A stretch of DNA of 64,000 nt, taken from positions 2,418,001-2,482,000 of the forward strand of contig CP148031.1 of the NCBI GenBank assembly GCA_040500365.1, given 5' to 3'. Position 1 is the first letter of the stretch, and each line of letters opens with the position of its first letter. A program made the translations under genes and the position numbers. Below the pieces are notes generated by a model. The model did no database searches. It saw only the letters and a list, made by a program, of their open reading frames with translations, and was not told the origin of the DNA. This document shows, piece by piece, positions 60,985-64,000 of this stretch. Origin of the DNA: Dehalobacter alkaniphilus. GTDB taxonomy: Bacteria > Bacillota > Desulfitobacteriia > Desulfitobacteriales > Syntrophobotulaceae.

Positions 60985-62159
60985 AATGCAGCTTGGTAGA
61001 TATTTATGATATCTTCTGCTGACCCCTGTCTGGGGTTAGTTAACGTGCAAATGTCTTTCATCGCATTGTTCGCCAGTTTTTCAATATCACCTTCCTTAAG
61101 ACCCATCATAGATAGCTTTCCGGGAATACCAATTACAGAAGACAGATTTTTAATCGATTCGATAATAATATTTATCGCTTGCTCCTTATTATGCGTAACA
61201 GTCCCCATGGCTTCGCATAATTTCATAATCCGATGCTCCGGTATCACGGTGGAATTGAATCTAAAAACATGAGGCAGCAGTGCAGCATTATTAAATCCAT
61301 GAGTCCCATTATAAAAACCACCCAGCTGATGTGCCATTGCATGCACATATCCCAGACCTGCGTTATTAAAAGCAAGCCCTGCCATAATATTTGCATACAT
61401 CATTTTCTCTCTGGCTTCCAAATCATTTCCATTCTCGTATGCTCTCGGTAAATACTCAAATGACAATCTCAATGCATCCAAAGCCAAAGCATCTGTAATC
61501 GGGAACGCTTCTGTCGAAACAAACGCTTCTATCGCATGCGAGACAACATCAATTCCAGAACTGGATGTTACTTCTTTGGGCATCGTGGTCATAAAAATCG
61601 GATCGTTTACGGATATAAATGGTGTCAATAAAGCTGACGTGATCACCATTTTCACCTTTCTTGTATTGTCAGTGACTATTGCTGTATGTGTTACTTCTGC
61701 TGCAGAACCAGCCGTTGTGTTGATTGTAATAAGAGGGATCATCGGTTTGGTTATTTTGTTATATCCTTCATAGTCTATAATGGAGCCACCATTTACGGCG
61801 ACTGCAGCAATTGCTTTTGCACAATCATGATTTGTACCGCCGCCGATAGATATAATTAATTTATAGTCTCGTTTAAAGACATTCCAGCCCTGTTTAAAAT
61901 ATCTTAATCCGTCCTCGACAAAAGATACTGTCGGATTGGGGTGTAAAATCCCGTCAAAAATATCATAGGAAATAAATAGGCTCTTTAGTATCTTTTCAAT
62001 ATTTTCAACATACCCAAGCTTTATCATATTCTTATCAGTGACGATTAACGCTTTACTTAGTTTCCAGGACAATAATTGATTAGGAAGATCCTTAATTGCC
62101 CCAACGCCAATCAGATTGGTTTTTGGGATAAAAAAATTATGGGTATTTTCCAAGGCCAA
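60981..62159 (-). CDS. Iron-containing alcohol dehydrogenase
   Basis: 392 residues, group III (Fe-dependent) ADH. NAD(P)-binding ISIGGGTNHDCAK (the usual Ser is Thr), TINTTAGSAAEVTH, and the iron-ligand region GIDVVSHAIEAF plus GYVHAMAHQLGGFYNGTHGF with the conserved histidines. Substrate likely a primary alcohol/aldehyde or diol. Start is TTG at 62159 after GGGTGGGTGA; no ATG nearby fits better. Confidence 0.92.
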   Translation of the reverse strand: MALENTHNFFIPKTNLIGVGAIKDLPNQLLSWKLSKALIVTDKNMIKLGYVENIEKILKSLFISYDIFDGILHPNPTVSFVEDGLRYFKQGWNVFKRDYKLIISIGGGTNHDCAKAIAAVAVNGGSIIDYEGYNKITKPMIPLITINTTAGSAAEVTHTAIVTDNTRKVKMVITSALLTPFISVNDPIFMTTMPKEVTSSSGIDVVSHAIEAFVSTEAFPITDALALDALRLSFEYLPRAYENGNDLEAREKMMYANIMAGLAFNNAGLGYVHAMAHQLGGFYNGTHGFNNAALLPHVFRFNSTVIPEHRIMKLCEAMGTVTHNKEQAINIIIESIKNLSSVIGIPGKLSMMGLKEGDIEKLANNAMKDICTLTNPRQGSAEDIINIYQAAL

Positions 62160-62225
62160 TCACCCACCCTTTACAAAATGAATTATTAATATGAAAAAGC
62201 CGCAAGCATTGCTTAATCGCAATGC

Positions 62226-62708
62226 TTAGTAGGGATACATTTTCTCTCTGCTTTTATCCTCGACAAAATGGCTCCATTTTAAAAATGCCCAGGTGGCAAC
62301 GAAAAACCAGACCGTAAAACCGATCAGCGGCAGAATTAATCTGCTGGAAGCCTTGAAAATCCCTATATCAAGCAATAAATTATAGTATAAGATCGAAGCG
62401 AAGACTCCTGCTGCTATAGAAATGTAATAAAACGGCCTTTGTCTTGGTAAATAATAAAAATAAATAATGAAAAATGCGGTCCAGGCAATATTGGCAAAAA
62501 GATGAACACCAATGAAGCCAAAAGGGCCAAAATTCGTCCAGTAAAATAGTCCGGTGAAATACCCGAAAGCGTGGACGATAGAATCCATCATTCCACCTAA
62601 AACAACACCGAACAAAGACAATCGTTGAATATCTTTTTTAGGCACAATAACGATTAAGAGCAAAATAAAAGTCACAGCATAGAACGGATGCAACAAAAAA
62701 ATTGGCAC
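62226..62708 (-). CDS. Multi-pass membrane protein of unknown function
   Basis: 160 residues with about five hydrophobic segments (YAVTFILLLIVIVPKK, FANIAWTAFFIIYFYYLP, YISIAAGVFASILYYNLLL, LILPLIGFTVWFFVATWAFL). Opens MPIFLLHPFYAV. Resembles CBO0543-like clostridial membrane proteins, a weak match from memory. Lies between the ADH and pflA genes. Confidence 0.65.
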   Translation of the reverse strand: MPIFLLHPFYAVTFILLLIVIVPKKDIQRLSLFGVVLGGMMDSIVHAFGYFTGLFYWTNFGPFGFIGVHLFANIAWTAFFIIYFYYLPRQRPFYYISIAAGVFASILYYNLLLDIGIFKASSRLILPLIGFTVWFFVATWAFLKWSHFVEDKSREKMYPY

Positions 62709-62793
62709 AATTGTAATCTCCTTATTCTATATAGCAAATTTATTGTATCAATAAAACACCTTATTTATTTGTTGTTTAATATTATTTTATACA

Positions 62794-63546
62794 TCAACTG
62801 TATAAACCCCTATTTTCGGAACAATACCCCAGCAGCTCGGTAAGCTTTCCTTCTTCCAGCTCCTGAACATCAGCCAGCCGGTATGACAGTCCCATCAGCT
62901 TGTATTTTTCGATCCCCATCTTGTGATAAGGCAACAGCTCCAATCGTTCTACTGCTACTCCGCTATCATGAATAAGACTGCACAGGCTAACGATATCATC
63001 TTTCTTGTCGTTGATGCCCGGTATTACCACATGCCGTATCCATATCCGGCAGCCTGCCGCGGAAGCTGCATGCAGAAACTCCATTGTCGTACTTAGACTG
63101 CCTCCGATATATTGATCATACCGCTCTTGATCCGGCATTTTGATATCCAGCAGGACCGTGTCGGTATTTGCCAGCACCTCGGCTACCTCCTCCGACGGTA
63201 TTGTGCCGGCAGTATCCAGAGCCGTGTTGATACCGACCTTTTTAAGCTGTTTAAGCAATTCCGCAGCAAAAATTGGCTGCATAAGAGGCTCTCCGCCGGA
63301 AAGTGTGACACCACCATCCCGGCCAAAGTAGGAACGATACCGCATGGCTTTTTGCACCAAAGCTTCCACAGTGAACTCCCTTCCCCCATTCCTGTCCCAA
63401 GTATCGGGATTATGGCAATAGATACAGCGTAACGGGCATCCCTGCATGAAAATAATCATTCTCAATCCAGGTCCATCCGCTCCTCCAAGGGTCTCAATGG
63501 AGTGTATCCTTCCCGTCTTTTCTATCTCTTCCGTCTTGCCGCTCAT
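62794..63546 (-). CDS. pflA: Pyruvate formate-lyase activating enzyme
   Basis: 250-residue radical SAM enzyme. Cluster motif GCPLRCIYCHNP (CxxxCxxC, about residues 35-46), DGGVTLSGGEPLMQP, LLDIKMPDQERYDQ and RHVVIPGIND. Installs the glycyl radical on the adjacent formate-lyase. Lies 12 bases after pflB, same strand. Confidence 0.95.
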   Translation of the reverse strand: MSGKTEEIEKTGRIHSIETLGGADGPGLRMIIFMQGCPLRCIYCHNPDTWDRNGGREFTVEALVQKAMRYRSYFGRDGGVTLSGGEPLMQPIFAAELLKQLKKVGINTALDTAGTIPSEEVAEVLANTDTVLLDIKMPDQERYDQYIGGSLSTTMEFLHAASAAGCRIWIRHVVIPGINDKKDDIVSLCSLIHDSGVAVERLELLPYHKMGIEKYKLMGLSYRLADVQELEEGKLTELLGYCSENRGLYS

Positions 63547-63558
63547 CTACTTACTGCC

Positions 63559-64000
63559 TCATAGCCTTTCATGGTAGGTCCTGCTGATGACCTCCTGCTG
63601 CTGCTGGCGGCTTAGCTTGTTGAAGTTGACTGCATAACCCGATACGCGTATCGTCAGGTTGGGATAACGTTCCGGATGCTCCATAGCGTCAATCAGTTGT
63701 TCACGGTTCAAAACGTTAACATTGATGTGATGGGCCTTCATATCAAAATAGCCGTCTAAGACCGCTACCAGGTTGCTCTTCTGTTCCTCACAGTTCTTGC
63801 CGATGGTGGAAGGAGTTATGGAAAAAGTACAGGATATCCCGTCCCGGCAGGCTTCATACGGAAGCTTTGAAACAGAATTCAATGATGCAAGCGCCCCGTT
63901 TGCCTCTCTGTTGTGCATCGGATTAGCACCGGGAGCAAAAGCTTCGCCCTTTTTCCTTCCGTCCGGGGTTGCACCTGTCTTTTTGCCGTAGACCACATTG
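63559..64000 (-). CDS. pflB: Pyruvate formate-lyase, C-terminal part (5' end outside window)
   Basis: About 146 visible C-terminal residues. TPDGRKKGEAFAPGANPMHN and the glycyl-radical motif NLTIRVSGYAVNFNKLSRQQ are characteristic; the RVSGYAV Gly carries the radical. Converts pyruvate and CoA to acetyl-CoA and formate. The catalytic cysteines lie beyond the right edge. Confidence 0.95.
   Translation of the reverse strand, partial: NVVYGKKTGATPDGRKKGEAFAPGANPMHNREANGALASLNSVSKLPYEACRDGISCTFSITPSTIGKNCEEQKSNLVAVLDGYFDMKAHHINVNVLNREQLIDAMEHPERYPNLTIRVSGYAVNFNKLSRQQQQEVISRTYHERL

Overview
The window looks like a chromosomal segment of an anaerobic, spore-forming Gram-positive bacterium (class Clostridia). 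The gene content best fits the Desulfitobacterium / Dehalobacter / Syntrophobotulus group, but that placement is inference from gene families. Direct signs are a gerA-type spore germination operon, AddAB recombination, a minimal SUF (SmsCB) iron-sulfur pair, an Ech-type [NiFe] hydrogenase with an NfnAB transhydrogenase, pyruvate formate-lyase, and Firmicutes-style ribosome binding sites, intrinsic terminators and attenuated leaders. No dehalogenase, CRISPR array, rRNA or complete transposon is present.

Layout. 1-9.0 kb: a zinc-uptake lipoprotein (cut by the left edge) divergent from a Zur/Fur regulator, then addBA. 9.1-10.5 kb: a decayed zone with a frameshifted IS3-family transposase remnant, a MazG-like gene and a probable gene relic. 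10.5-17.9 kb: one leftward operon nfnA-nfnB-echA-B-C-D-E-F. 18.3-22.2 kb: an SDR gene divergent from its TetR-type regulator around a palindromic operator, then recQ and yaiI. 22.4 kb: a small basic ORF whose transcription terminator lies before its stop codon, a hallmark of ArfA/BrfA ribosome-rescue factors. 22.8-25.0 kb: blaI-blaR1. 25.1-29.4 kb: an Lsa-type ABC-F gene with a long structured and attenuated leader, smsCB, and a DUF2284 gene. 29.4-31.4 kb: a degenerate tandem array of ~0.8 kb modules beside tRNA-Val(CAC), each with a short coiled-coil gene. 31.4-41.1 kb: M50 protease, cupin, a beta-helix lipoprotein, a CDF exporter and a P-type ATPase (each behind its own NiCo-type riboswitch), a NAGPA-domain protein and a DUF2127 protein. 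41.1-46.6 kb: a KimA-type potassium transporter with KdpDE. 46.7-51.5 kb: a BceRS-BceAB-type antimicrobial peptide sensing and detoxification module. 51.7-54.8 kb: MntR, MntH and an MFS transporter. 55.1-59.2 kb: gerA-gerC-gerB plus a small two-TM protein. 59.4-64 kb: a zinc-ribbon protein, a CarD-family regulator with a small downstream gene, an iron alcohol dehydrogenase, a membrane protein, and pflA-pflB (pflB cut by the right edge).

How it works together. Metal homeostasis is the main theme: Zur/ZnuA for zinc, MntR/MntH for manganese, and two NiCo-riboswitch-controlled exporters for Ni/Co (or Fe). These sit in the same window as a nickel hydrogenase. NfnAB and Ech would link NAD(P)H, ferredoxin, H2 and an ion gradient; pyruvate formate-lyase and alcohol dehydrogenase fit fermentative carbon flow. 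KdpDE has no KdpFABC here and sits directly upstream of a KimA-type transporter, suggesting rewired potassium control.

Most notable observations: the non-stop-type small gene at 22.4 kb, the two NiCo riboswitches, the module array next to tRNA-Val, a hairpin-rich element at 26.7 kb that shares a core with the kimA leader, and several small genes with good ribosome binding sites.
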